Assembly (NCBI RefSeq): GCF_900182915.1
Contig: NZ_FXUG01000016.1
Location: forward strand, 62,001-126,000
Origin: Neorhodopirellula lusitana
GTDB lineage: Bacteria; Planctomycetota; Planctomycetia; Pirellulales; Pirellulaceae
Length of the DNA: 64,000 bases
Direction of reading: 5' to 3'
Shown here: positions 9,561 through 23,595 of the stretch, in pieces
Numbering within the stretch: the stretch's first letter is position 1
Layout: each line of letters opens with the position of its first letter
Notes under the pieces: generated by a model
Database searches by the model: none
What the model saw: only the letters and a program-made list of their open reading frames with translations
What the model was told of the DNA's origin: nothing
Translations under genes and position numbers: made by a program

Positions 9561-9671
9561 GCTACCTGAAATCAATTCACCTGGACGTGAAATCAATCCA
9601 CCTGGAGCCTTGCCCACCTGGAACCTTGCCCACCTGGAACCTTGCCCACCTGGAACCTTGCCCACCTGAAA
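9561..9671. repeat. 16-bp tandem repeat upstream of nusB
   Basis: Units CCACCTGGAACCTTGC lie at 9598-9613 (one change), 9614-9629, 9630-9645 and 9646-9661, with a partial copy at 9662-9671. Degenerate relatives carrying the CACCTG core run back to about 9561. The repeat occupies the divergent spacer (9432-9877) between nusB and the ECF sigma gene, where both promoters should lie. Confidence 0.88.
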
Positions 9672-9877
9672 TCGCAGTCCCCAAGGAAAGGCGGTGAGCG
9701 GTGTCCTGTCTGTTACATCCGGGCGAGGTATACCTGGCCCGAAGTCCGCGGCCGCGATTAAAACAGTTCGCGACGATGGATCTGTTGAATGTGCGTCCAC
9801 TCGCGGTCATACTTTCAGGTTGCTTTGCCGTGTGTGTGAGGCGAATGATCACCTTGGTGAAGTCTCAATCCGGCCAT

Positions 9878-10495
9878 ATGAACCCTTCCAAGAACCTGCC
9901 TACCCGGATCTCGCTGCTCCAGCGTGCTCAGTCCGGCAGCGATCATCCGGATTGGGATGAGCTGTTGCAGTACTACGAGCCGTTCATTCGGCGGTTCCTG
10001 ATTAGCATGGGAATACCGACGTCCGACGTCGACGATGTTTGCCAGCAAGTCTTGTCGCGGCTTTGGCAAGAATTGGTTAACTACCGTCGCGATGCCGAGC
10101 ACGCTCGATTCCGCACCTGGTTGACCCGGCTGATCCGGAATGTGGCGATCAATGACTATCACAAACGCAAACGGGCCCAACGAGTCGGGGGCCTTCATCT
10201 CGAGGAATCCGACGAAATCGCACGCAGTTCGAATGACCTGGAACAGCGGGTCGAAGCGGAATGGCAGCGGCACGTTGTCCGTTTGGCCCTGGAAAGGATG
10301 AACCGAGTCTTTTCAGGGAACGCGGTCGAGGTCTTCTTGCGTAGTACCGAAGGCGAAACCTCCGAAGAGATCGGCGAAAGTCTCGGGATGAGCGTCCCGA
10401 GCGTCTACGTGCTGAAAAACCGAGTCAAGAAACGGCTCGCTCAAGAGGTCAAGCTGTTGCGAGAACAACTCGAATTTCCGGACCCGAGCCAATGA
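9878..10495 (+). CDS. ECF-type sigma-70 factor, paired with a Ser/Thr kinase
   Basis: About 205 residues. Region 2 is seen as YYEPFIRRFLISMGIPTSDVDD and VCQQVLSRLWQELVNYRRDAEH, with FRTWLTRLIRNVAINDYHKRK as the promoter-opening and -10 region. Region 4 is VFLRSTEGETSEEIGESLGMS followed by VPSVYVLKNRVKKRLAQEV. The start is uncertain: ATG 9878 fits the domain boundary, while ATG 9845 has a better Shine-Dalgarno-like GAGG. The final TGA overlaps the ATG of the kinase gene in ATGA, so the two should be co-translated. No anti-sigma factor is present, so kinase-linked control is likely, as in the ECF groups associated with protein kinases in planctomycetes (inference). Confidence 0.85.
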   Translation: MNPSKNLPTRISLLQRAQSGSDHPDWDELLQYYEPFIRRFLISMGIPTSDVDDVCQQVLSRLWQELVNYRRDAEHARFRTWLTRLIRNVAINDYHKRKRAQRVGGLHLEESDEIARSSNDLEQRVEAEWQRHVVRLALERMNRVFSGNAVEVFLRSTEGETSEEIGESLGMSVPSVYVLKNRVKKRLAQEVKLLREQLEFPDPSQ

Positions 10496-12612
10496 ATACG
10501 CGAACCACTGACGAGTCAAACGATGACGCGCTCGATGAGTCTTTGCGACGAATCGATCCGCTGGTCCGGGACCTGTACGAAGAGTCGGCGGAGATCGTGC
10601 CGTCGGATCAAGGCGATATGTCTTCGGTCGACGATTTGTGTCCGTTGTATAACTCGATCCTAAGGATCACTGCTCGGTATCAAGAGCCGGAGTTGCTCGG
10701 TCGTGGCGGCATGAAGGAGGTCTATCGTGTCTTTGACGCACGCACAGTGCGACACGTGGCCTTGGCGAAACCGCTGGCGCAGTACTCCCATGATCAGTAC
10801 GACGCGTTCTTGCGTGAGGCTCATCTAACGGCGCGGTTGGAACACCCGAATATTATCGATCTGTTCGACATGGACGTCGATGATAATGGACGTCCCTTCT
10901 TTACGATGGAGTTCAAGCGAGGCCGATCGCTGCGCGCGATCCTGAACGAGTTGCGTAACGGAAACGAGGCGGAGCATTTCCCGCTGCGTGAACGGTTGGC
11001 AATCTTCTTGCGGGTTTGTGAAGCGATCGCGTACGCGCATTCGCGGCGGGTTTTGCACTTGGATATTAAGCCTGAAAACATTCAGGTTGGCGAGTTTGGC
11101 GAGACCCAGGTTTGTGACTGGGGTTTGGGGGTGGTCGCGCCAAGTGACGAGCCGCTTCATGATTCCGAGGTGTTGCTGGACCCGGATCTATATGGGCCGC
11201 TGCTCGATTCGGTCAAAGGGACTCCGGTGTACATGTCGCCCGAGCAACAAGAGCGACAAACGCGAAAGACGCCCCAAATGGACATCTATGCGTTGGGGTG
11301 TTTGTTGCATGAAATCGTCACGCTGGAAACCTACGACGCCAACCGCGAAAAGCCGCTGCCAATTGCTTCAGCCTTGTCTGCGGTGATCGCAAAGGCGACT
11401 CAAGAAAATCCAACGCATCGCTACGCCAACGCCAATCTATTGCGGGAAGACATCACGCGTTATTTGGACGGGTACAGTGCTTCGGTGGAAGAGACCCGCG
11501 TTCTGCATGAAGCGGTTTTGTTCTATCGTCGTCACCGCGAGGTTTGTTCGGTGATACTCGGGTCGTTAGTGGTTTTGGCTCTGTGTGTCTCGTATTTTAT
11601 TGTGCAGCTTCGTTCAGAGCGGCAAGCCGCATTGACGGCTCAAGACGATACCGAGCGCGCCTGGCTGAGGGCGGATATGGAAAAGACGATCGCGAATATG
11701 GCCAAGAGGGAAGCAGAGCAAGAACGCTTGCTGGCAGAGGACGCCTTGGCCAAGTATGTGATCGAGAAAGATCGGTCGGAAGAGCGGCTTCGCAACCAAG
11801 TGATGTCGGCGGTTGCGATGTCTGACAACTTGACTAGCTTGCCGCTGATGAGTCACGACACGTTCTCGAAAACCGTGCAGTTGTCGATGAAGCATCTCGA
11901 CGCGATTTTAGACAACACGCCTCCCGCAGACTCGCGAGTATGGCATAAAAAGTTTTGGATGCACTTCTTGATGCAAGACTTTGCTTCGGCAACAAGTTTG
12001 TTGGACGAAAACAAGTTAGTTGCACCGGATCTTGCCAGCATCGCTCGTGATTATGAAGACAAAGGGAACGCCGATGGGTATTTGGATACCGATGACTTCA
12101 TTTCCTTAATTGGTGACTTGTGCCGATCCGAACGCTTTCGTGCACCTCTGGCTGAAATGATGATCGTCTATGATCGCGAGTACCCAAGAGCGATTGAGGA
12201 TCGCGTTCGAATTGTTCGGCGGTGGGTGCGTATCAACAATCCAATGTGGCGGAAAGAAAGGATCAATTACAATCCTGACACGGAAGCGATCTCGATCCGC
12301 GGCGAAGGTCTGCGGTCGTTGATCCGCACGCTCTCAGCGAATTGGCCGCCGGGGGTCCGTGTGAATCTGTTGTACACGTTGAACCCAAGAAAGCTGGACA
12401 TTCGCAACACGGAAGTCAGTGACCTGACTCAGTTGGATGACTTAAAGCTGTTGGTGTTGGACGTGCGTCATACGCTGGTCACTGACCTCTCGCCCTTAAT
12501 TGAAAGTCGAAGTCTTCGCCGGCTGATCGTCGAAGCAGGGCAATTTCCTGATGAGCAAATCGACGCGTTGCCAGACTCCATTGATGTGCAGGTCGTCGCG
12601 GTCGATCAATAG
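10492..12612 (+). CDS. Membrane Ser/Thr protein kinase coupled to ECF sigma factor
   Basis: A 706-residue protein. The kinase domain spans about 65-330: glycine-rich LLGRGGMKEVYRVFDA, a Lys in VALAK set one position later than usual, catalytic loop LHLDIKPENI (Arg of HRD replaced by Leu), metal-binding DWG instead of DFG, and GTPVYMSPEQQ. The key Asp residues remain, so activity is plausible but it is a non-RD kinase. One membrane helix follows at about 350-370 (SVILGSLVVLALCVSYFIV), then a coiled coil (about 375-440) and a C-terminal part ending in leucine-rich-like LDIRNTEVSDLTQLDDLKLL. The C-terminal region would be outside the cytoplasm and may sense a signal. ATG 10492 overlaps the sigma stop. 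The partner is presumably the sigma factor. Confidence 0.87.
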   Translation: MNTRTTDESNDDALDESLRRIDPLVRDLYEESAEIVPSDQGDMSSVDDLCPLYNSILRITARYQEPELLGRGGMKEVYRVFDARTVRHVALAKPLAQYSHDQYDAFLREAHLTARLEHPNIIDLFDMDVDDNGRPFFTMEFKRGRSLRAILNELRNGNEAEHFPLRERLAIFLRVCEAIAYAHSRRVLHLDIKPENIQVGEFGETQVCDWGLGVVAPSDEPLHDSEVLLDPDLYGPLLDSVKGTPVYMSPEQQERQTRKTPQMDIYALGCLLHEIVTLETYDANREKPLPIASALSAVIAKATQENPTHRYANANLLREDITRYLDGYSASVEETRVLHEAVLFYRRHREVCSVILGSLVVLALCVSYFIVQLRSERQAALTAQDDTERAWLRADMEKTIANMAKREAEQERLLAEDALAKYVIEKDRSEERLRNQVMSAVAMSDNLTSLPLMSHDTFSKTVQLSMKHLDAILDNTPPADSRVWHKKFWMHFLMQDFASATSLLDENKLVAPDLASIARDYEDKGNADGYLDTDDFISLIGDLCRSERFRAPLAEMMIVYDREYPRAIEDRVRIVRRWVRINNPMWRKERINYNPDTEAISIRGEGLRSLIRTLSANWPPGVRVNLLYTLNPRKLDIRNTEVSDLTQLDDLKLLVLDVRHTLVTDLSPLIESRSLRRLIVEAGQFPDEQIDALPDSIDVQVVAVDQ

Positions 12613-13087
12613 CCAACCTTTCTGTGCAGGCACCGCGGATGTATCGCCGCAGCTAGGTCTCTGGTCTGCCGCTTGGTGGGTTTGCTCGGTGAATTTGCTC
12701 GGTGGTCTGGGGCGCGTGCAGCTTTCTGTCGCTGGGTTCGCGGAGCCTGAATCTCTTTGCGTGAGTATGAAAGCGCGGTCGGGCAGGGGCGTTCAGCCTG
12801 CTTTCAGGGCGGCTGAGGAATGAGCTCCCTCTCTTGGATGTACCCGCGTCGTTTCTTCTTTGCGATTGTGATTCGCGTGCTTCATCCGGAGCTCGTTGGC
12901 CGGTGAAGCGGTTGTCTCGGTTGGCCCCGGCACACAGTTGACGGTGAAATGCGAATTCTCGGTTTAATTTTCGATTGCTTGTTTAGAAGTGGGTTTCTTC
13001 GTTGTTAAACGTAATAGAAGGATGGATCGTCCCCCGTAGACGCTGAACTTTCTGTCTGGTGACCCCACTTCATCAAGGAAAACAAAC
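12613..13087. other. Intergenic region, no recognised gene
   Basis: It separates the sigma/kinase pair from the lipoprotein gene. A 28-codon frame near 12821 looks unsupported. The end carries AGGAAAAC as a ribosome-binding site for the lipoprotein. Confidence 0.45.
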
Positions 13088-13312
13088 ATGAAACCTATTT
13101 GTCGCCTGTTCGTAGCTCTCGTTCTTTTCGCGCCAGTCACGTGCTTGGTGGGCTGTGGCTCGAACGAACCTATCAACGTTACGGATGGCCAATCCAAAGA
13201 AGATCTGGCAGCACAATCCGCGGCCATTGCCGAAGAATACGATCGAATGGCGGAGCAGGACGAGACTCTTCCGCCCACCGCTGAAGAAAAGGCGATGAAC
13301 GCGGGCAGGTAG
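13088..13312 (+). CDS. Small lipoprotein
   Basis: 74 residues: basic start MKPICR, a hydrophobic helix, then lipobox LVGC at about 20-23, so the mature lipoprotein is about 52 residues. The mature part is acidic and polar (SKEDLAAQSAAIAEEYDRMAEQ). AGGAAAA is suitably placed before ATG 13088. It lies 94 bases ahead of a DUF1559 gene, and the second DUF1559 gene at 29562 also has a small lipoprotein beside it. The function is unknown; the pairing suggests a shared envelope role. Confidence 0.72.
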   Translation: MKPICRLFVALVLFAPVTCLVGCGSNEPINVTDGQSKEDLAAQSAAIAEEYDRMAEQDETLPPTAEEKAMNAGR

Positions 13313-13406
13313 TGGGTGCCGAGTGTTAGCACCGATCCATGTTTTGGAACGATTTTGCTAACCAAATAATTTTAGAATTCTCAAGAATATTGAATCGAGG
13401 TAAGTG

Positions 13407-14624
13407 ATGAAAATGACAACCACAAAACACCCAAGTTTGAAACGGAGCGGTTTCACATTGGTCGAGTTACTCGTTGTGATTGCAATCATTGGAGTGCTCG
13501 TCGGATTGCTGTTGCCCGCAGTGCAGGCCGCTCGTGAGGCTGCACGCCGAATGAGTTGCAGCAACAATTTCAAGCAAATCGGCCTGGGAATGCACAACTA
13601 TCATTCGGCGTACAATCAGTTGCCGATGAACATGGGTGGAACCAATGCAAGAGGCGTTAACAGTCACCTCAAGAACAACAATCTGACTCTCAGTTGGCTT
13701 GTTGGCTTAACGCCATTTGTCGAGCAACAGGCCCTTTGGGAGCAGATCTCCAATGGAGTCGATTCGGATGGTGATAGTTATGAACCAATGGGCCCCTCGT
13801 CGTGGGAAGCTAACTTTGCACCCTGGGCATCGGACATCCCTGGATTTCGTTGCCCCAGCGACCCCGGACGCGGTCTCCCCGCTTTAGGGCGAACCAACTA
13901 CGCGGCCTGTATTGGTGACAACCCTCGCTTGACGCACACCGGCGGAAAAAACCGCAACGGTTACTACGACTGGCAAGGTAACGCTGCATGGCCAGGCTGG
14001 AATAACGACCAACAAGCGTGGGCACGTACATCCAGTGACAAGAACAATGTGCCTGCCTGGGTACGCGGTAGCAATCGCGGGATGTTCTGGAATCGACACA
14101 CAACCAAGTTTCGTGACGTGCTCGATGGCCTGTCCAACACGATCGCAGCAGGTGAAATTGCCACAAGCATCGGAAGCAAAGAAGTCGTTGCAGATGTCGC
14201 CTCGGGTGTTCACTACAACACTTTGTTTAAGCCATCCAGGTGTGTGGCACTCGCCGACCCGGAACGACCCCAGTTCTATCCAACTAGCCAATCCGTCTTG
14301 AACGGAGGCTACAAAGAACGCGGCTTTCGTTGGGCAGATGGTCGCTTGATGCACGGGGCAGTTCATACTGTCATGCCTCCCAACGGACCAAGCTGCATCA
14401 CGGGAACTGGAGAGAATGGTCAAGGATTCTCGACGGTTGGCAGTCGCCACCAAGGCGGTGCCCACGTGTTGATGGGGGATGGTGCGGTGAAATTCATTAC
14501 CGATTCCATCGAGGCTGGTAACCAAGAAGTTGAAGCCAACCGAAAGGGCGAAGGAAGTACCTACGGCCTATGGGGATCCCTCGGAACTCGTGCTTCCAAG
14601 GAAATCATCCAAGATGAATTCTAA
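13407..14624 (+). CDS. DUF1559 pseudopilin-like protein (copy 1)
   Basis: 405 residues. The N-terminus is a type IV pilin/type II secretion prepilin signal: [20 protein letters not shown], with cleavage expected after Gly and methylation of Phe. DUF1559 (SBP_bac_10-like) follows, with [57 protein letters not shown] and C-terminal WGSLGTRASKEII. The frame begins with GTG 13404 then ATG 13407; ATG is chosen because GAGG is well placed. The family is greatly expanded in planctomycetes and is located in the envelope; its molecular role is not established. It is followed by a terminator. It closely resembles copies at 29562 and 50527. Confidence 0.9.
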   Translation: MKMTTTKHPSLKRSGFTLVELLVVIAIIGVLVGLLLPAVQAAREAARRMSCSNNFKQIGLGMHNYHSAYNQLPMNMGGTNARGVNSHLKNNNLTLSWLVGLTPFVEQQALWEQISNGVDSDGDSYEPMGPSSWEANFAPWASDIPGFRCPSDPGRGLPALGRTNYAACIGDNPRLTHTGGKNRNGYYDWQGNAAWPGWNNDQQAWARTSSDKNNVPAWVRGSNRGMFWNRHTTKFRDVLDGLSNTIAAGEIATSIGSKEVVADVASGVHYNTLFKPSRCVALADPERPQFYPTSQSVLNGGYKERGFRWADGRLMHGAVHTVMPPNGPSCITGTGENGQGFSTVGSRHQGGAHVLMGDGAVKFITDSIEAGNQEVEANRKGEGSTYGLWGSLGTRASKEIIQDEF

Positions 14625-14654
14625 GGCGGATTGCCGAATGTGATTCACCTTATG

Positions 14655-14690
14655 GCCCCCGCAATGGAATCGTTGTGGGGGCTTTGTTTT
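14655..14690 (+). terminator. Rho-independent terminator after DUF1559 copy 1
   Basis: Stem GCCCCCGCAA (14655-14664) with TTGTGGGGGC (14673-14682), one G-T pair, followed by TTTGTTTT. It starts 30 bases after the stop codon and separates the DUF1559 unit from the glycoside hydrolase genes. Confidence 0.82.
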
Positions 14691-14729
14691 TGAACGAACC
14701 CGAATGCTATAAGCCATTTCGTGACCAAT

Positions 14730-15881
14730 ATGAAACCGACAACCATGAAGTTCGATCGTCGCTCATTCATCCAAGCTGGAGTCGCAACTTCCGGCCTTGC
14801 TTTAAGCCCCGCGGTGAATGCGGGCACTGTCACCGACGTCCCGTCTTATCTTACGGACGTGAGCGAACAGTACCCACAAGATCCGCGTAAGGCGGCCATC
14901 GATTGGTTTCGCCAAGCGGAATTCGGCCTCTTCATCCACTACGGACTGTACTCGTTGCTTGGGCGTGGCGAGTGGGTGCAGATCAAAGAAAAGATTCGCG
15001 TCAAAGAGTATGCGAAGTTGGCCGACCGGTTCACGGCGGAAAACTTTGATGCGGACTTCATCACCGACATGGCGTTGGACTGTGGGATGAAGTACGTCAA
15101 CATCACGACCCGACACCACGATAGTTTCTGTCTGTTCGACACCAAGTACACGGACTTCAAGAGCACCAACACGCCGGCTAAGCGAGACTTGGTCGGCGAG
15201 CTTGCCGAGCAGTGCCAATCCAAAGGTTTGGGCTTCTATCTATACTACTCCCACGGTCGAGATTGGCGTCATCCTCACGCACCGAACAATTGGGGTTGGG
15301 GAGGCTCGGCACGCCCGAAGTACGATCCACCCGAACAGTTTTATGTGGAAGGACCAAAGCACGACCTGCAAGTCTATGTTGACTTCATGAAGAACCAGGT
15401 GACGGAGTTGTTGACCAACTACGGTCCGATTGGGGGGATTTGGCTGGACGGCATCGGCGTTCCGCTGTCCCGTAAAGGGAAGATGGGGCAGTTCAAAAGC
15501 CAAGAGCTTTATGACCATATCCATTCACTCCAACCACAAACGCTGGTCTCGTATAAACAAGGGTTGTTGGGCACCGAGGACTTCAAGGCTCCCGAGCGAC
15601 ACTGGAAGGGAACTTCGGATGTGCCGTTGGAACTTTGTGACACGCTGCAGCCACATGGTTGGGGGTATACCAAGTCAGACGATGGCAAGCACAAGAGTGC
15701 AGCGAAGGTGATCGAGATGCTTGGTAAGGCGAAGCAGATGAACGCCAACTTGTTGCTCAACACCGGTCCGATGCCAGATGGATCGATCCACCGAGAAGAT
15801 ATTCGCACGCTGAAAGAAGTTGGACAAATCCGTCGTTCGGAATCCAGGCTGTCCATTCAAGCGCAAAATGAATTCGAGTAG
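14730..15881 (+). CDS. Alpha-L-fucosidase, GH29, exported by Tat
   Basis: 383 residues. The N-terminus FDRRSFIQAGVATSGLALS carries a twin-arginine signal. The GH29 barrel shows AEFGLFIHYGLYSLLGRGEW, TTRHHDSFCLFDTKYTDF and GIWLDGIG, whose Asp (about residue 240) is in the usual nucleophile position. NLLLNTGPMPDGSI closes the barrel. The enzyme removes terminal alpha-L-fucose from glycans. The protein ends soon after the barrel, without the C-terminal beta-sandwich of many GH29 enzymes. ATG 14730 is preferred over GTG 14721. It is the first gene of the same-strand degradation cluster and is 17 bases from the M60 gene. Confidence 0.92.
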   Translation: MKPTTMKFDRRSFIQAGVATSGLALSPAVNAGTVTDVPSYLTDVSEQYPQDPRKAAIDWFRQAEFGLFIHYGLYSLLGRGEWVQIKEKIRVKEYAKLADRFTAENFDADFITDMALDCGMKYVNITTRHHDSFCLFDTKYTDFKSTNTPAKRDLVGELAEQCQSKGLGFYLYYSHGRDWRHPHAPNNWGWGGSARPKYDPPEQFYVEGPKHDLQVYVDFMKNQVTELLTNYGPIGGIWLDGIGVPLSRKGKMGQFKSQELYDHIHSLQPQTLVSYKQGLLGTEDFKAPERHWKGTSDVPLELCDTLQPHGWGYTKSDDGKHKSAAKVIEMLGKAKQMNANLLLNTGPMPDGSIHREDIRTLKEVGQIRRSESRLSIQAQNEFE

Positions 15882-15898
15882 TTAAAGTAGGTACCGCC

Positions 15899-20910
<5,012 letters not shown>

Positions 20911-20994
20911 TGTCGAGAGAGTCCAGACGTTGTTAGCGGTCGCGGTTGAATGAACCGCTACCGCATGTTGGTTATATCCCCACGAGAGATCTTC

Positions 20995-22497
20995 ATGAGA
21001 CGACTGATTGTTTTGCTTCCGCTTTTGTTTGCCGCGACTGCTTCGGCAGCAAGTCCTGATCAGCCGAAGGCGGGTGCGGAACGCCCTAACATTTTGTTCA
21101 TTCTGGCCGATGATCAGTCGCCGTTTGACTTGAAGGTCTACAACCGAAAGTCAACGCTACAGACACCGACGTTGGACAAACTCGCCGCTGGTGGAATGGT
21201 TATCGACGCCGCCCATCAAATGGGTTCTTGGACCGGTGCGGTTTGTACTGGGTCGCGACACATGATCATGACTGGACGCACGGTATGGCATCTGCCGGGA
21301 AGCCGCAAAAAGCCGAATGCGTCGGATCCCCAATATGTGCCGGCGAACTTGGCTGACCATTCCATGGCGGCGGTGTTCAATGCGGCTGGCTACGACACCA
21401 TGCGAACTTGCAAAAAAGGCAATAGCTATTCCGCAGCCAACAAGCAATTCACGGTCGTGAAGGAGGCAACCAAGCGGGGCGGCACTGACGAAACTGGCAG
21501 TGCTTGGCACGCGAAGCAAGTCCTCGAATACTTGCACGATCGCGAAGCAGCGAAGGATCAAGATCCGTTCTTGATCTACTTTGGCTTCTCGCATCCACAC
21601 GACACTCGTGATGGCAAGCCAGAGCTGTTGGCAAAGTACGGTGCGGTGAATCACACCGATAAAAACAGTCTGCCCCCTGCGAATGCAAAGCAACCTTCGT
21701 TGCCGTCGAACTACCTTCCCAAACATCCATTCAACAACTCGCACATGAACGTACGAGATGAAGTCAGTGTGAGCGGAGTCTGGAAGAATCGCGATAAGAG
21801 CACGATCCGCAACGAGCTTGGACGCGAATACGCGTGTAGCGAAAATATTGATATCCAAATCAACAGTGTGCTCGAAAAGCTCGAAGCAATGGGCGAATTG
21901 GACAACACCTATGTCTTCTATACCGCCGACCATGGAATGGCGATCGGGCGGCATGGTTTGCAGGGCAAGCAAAACCTCTACGAGCATACTTTTCGAGTTC
22001 CATTCATCGTCAATGGTCCTGGCATCAAGCCGGGGACACGAGCGAAGGGCAATATCTACTTGTTGGATGTCTTGGCCACGATCTGTGATCTGACCGGAAT
22101 TCAGACACCGGAGACTTGTGAGGGCGAGAGTTTCAAGCCTGTTTTGATGGGTGAAAAAGAGACTGTCCGCGATGTCCTTTACGGAGGCTACTGTGGAGGC
22201 TCCAAGCCGGGCATGCGATGCGTCAAGCAAGGTGAGTGGAAACTGATCCGCTATGAGTCAGCGAAAAGCGGCGATAGCGAGACGCAGTTGTTCAACCTTG
22301 CAGAAAACCCAGGCGAGTTCTTGGCCCAGCACCACGACCCCGCGGTGATGACGTTGGTGGGAACGAAACTGAACCCAAGGATGGTCAACCTCGCCGATGA
22401 CCCTGCTCACGCTGAAAAACGGAAAGAGATGGAGCAGTTGTTGCTAGATCAAATGCGTCAGCTCGACGATCCCTACCGATTCTCTGACCAGCCCTAG
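20995..22497 (+). CDS. Secreted sulfatase, formylglycine-type, with CTGSR signature
   Basis: 500 residues from ATG 20995, chosen for the signal peptide MRRLIVLLPLLFAATASAA and GAGAGA-like RBS context; the frame extends to 20950. RPNILFILADDQSP is the alkaline-phosphatase-fold metal-binding start. The active-site motif is CTGSR at residues 84-88 rather than the consensus CxPSR; the Cys is retained, so conversion to formylglycine remains possible. YTADHGMAIGRHGLQGKQNLY is the usual C-terminal metal site. It hydrolyses sulfate esters on a carbohydrate, in the same cluster as fucosidase and galactosidases. The substrate is not determined. Confidence 0.9.
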   Translation: MRRLIVLLPLLFAATASAASPDQPKAGAERPNILFILADDQSPFDLKVYNRKSTLQTPTLDKLAAGGMVIDAAHQMGSWTGAVCTGSRHMIMTGRTVWHLPGSRKKPNASDPQYVPANLADHSMAAVFNAAGYDTMRTCKKGNSYSAANKQFTVVKEATKRGGTDETGSAWHAKQVLEYLHDREAAKDQDPFLIYFGFSHPHDTRDGKPELLAKYGAVNHTDKNSLPPANAKQPSLPSNYLPKHPFNNSHMNVRDEVSVSGVWKNRDKSTIRNELGREYACSENIDIQINSVLEKLEAMGELDNTYVFYTADHGMAIGRHGLQGKQNLYEHTFRVPFIVNGPGIKPGTRAKGNIYLLDVLATICDLTGIQTPETCEGESFKPVLMGEKETVRDVLYGGYCGGSKPGMRCVKQGEWKLIRYESAKSGDSETQLFNLAENPGEFLAQHHDPAVMTLVGTKLNPRMVNLADDPAHAEKRKEMEQLLLDQMRQLDDPYRFSDQP

Positions 22498-22701
22498 TGT
22501 CGGTAGGACGAAAAGCCGAATGCCGCGGGCTAAATCACCTGAACTCCAACCCGTAGATCGGATTGGGGGAATGGTGGCGAAACCCACGACAAAGATTTAG
22601 ATCGGTCAATCGAACGTCTCGTTAAGCCGTTTGGTCGCCGGTTGAAAACGGTCGAACCACGTCAAACCCCCACCGTACCTGACGACCACTCTCACCCGAT
22701 C

Positions 22702-23595
22702 ATGAATCAACCCAACCGTCTTTCACGTCGTGCCGCAACCAAGTGTATCGTCACATCGACTGCGGCCGCGATGCTGACACAAACGAAGGCGTTTTCAGAC
22801 GACCCGCCTTCGAAAGCAAAGTCGGGTAAATCGCAGACGGGCAGTTCTGATCACGCCAAGGTCACGCCTCGGCGGCTGATGACCAAGAAAGGAATATGTG
22901 GCAAGGGAACCCGTTGTGAGACCACAGGTGCGGGTTGGTACTACAACTGGTATTGGCGTCCAACTCCCGGGCAACTCGACGCCGAGTTTGTGCCCATGAT
23001 CAAGGGCAAGAAGGATGCGATTGATCGAGCTTTTGCCCATCTTGAAACGTTGAAGGAATCCCACGGGGTCACGCATCTGCTTGGGTTCAATGAGCCGGAC
23101 AGTGAATCGCAGGGGAACACGACCGTGGAAAAGGCGGTCCAGTTATGGCCGAAATTGATGGACACGGGCCTGCGGTTAGGCAGCCCAGCGGTAACGGACA
23201 ACCGTCGCGGCAAGGATTGGTTTGCCGCCTTCATGGAACAAGCGGCCGCGAAGCGATTTCGAATCGACTTCATCACGGTTCACCGGTACCCGAACATCAA
23301 GGGACCGCAAAGCGTCAAGCAGTTCTTTCATTCGTTGCAGCAGATTTACCAAAAGTATCGCTTGCCCATTTGGGTCACTGAATTTAGCGGACTGAATTTC
23401 GGTTCGAAGGATCGCAAAATGACCGCAGCGACTAACCTGTGGTTCATGAAGCAAACGCTTCCGGCGCTGAATCAGCTGCCCTACATCGAGCGATACGCTT
23501 GGTATTCGGGCGGGGCGAAGGATATTTCGCATATGTATGATCGCGACCACCCAGATCAACTTAATCAACTAGGAAAGTTCTACCGAACGGTTTGA
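22702..23595 (+). CDS. GH128-like (Asl1-type) secreted glycosyl hydrolase
   Basis: 297 residues from ATG 22702. LSRRAATKCIVTSTAAAML resembles a Tat-like signal. The Asl1-like glycosyl hydrolase catalytic domain (GH128, beta-1,3-glucanase family) is recognised by WYYNWYWRP, THLLGFNEPDSESQGN (candidate acid/base Glu 131), TVHRYPNIKGPQS and LPIWVTEFSGLNFG (candidate nucleophile Glu 227). The frame is open further upstream without better start evidence. The stop overlaps the ATG of the next gene by one base (TGATG), implying coupling. GH128 is proposed on the basis of the GFNEPD and WVTEF pair; the exact linkage cleaved is uncertain. Confidence 0.83.
   Translation: MNQPNRLSRRAATKCIVTSTAAAMLTQTKAFSDDPPSKAKSGKSQTGSSDHAKVTPRRLMTKKGICGKGTRCETTGAGWYYNWYWRPTPGQLDAEFVPMIKGKKDAIDRAFAHLETLKESHGVTHLLGFNEPDSESQGNTTVEKAVQLWPKLMDTGLRLGSPAVTDNRRGKDWFAAFMEQAAAKRFRIDFITVHRYPNIKGPQSVKQFFHSLQQIYQKYRLPIWVTEFSGLNFGSKDRKMTAATNLWFMKQTLPALNQLPYIERYAWYSGGAKDISHMYDRDHPDQLNQLGKFYRTV

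Noticed and set aside
9432-9800. N-terminal extension of nusB
   Set aside because: Repeat-derived and absent from the normal NusB length; ATG 9431 matches the family start.
12821-12907. 28-codon frame upstream of the lipoprotein gene
   Set aside because: Too short and with no ribosome-binding site; no support beyond an open frame.
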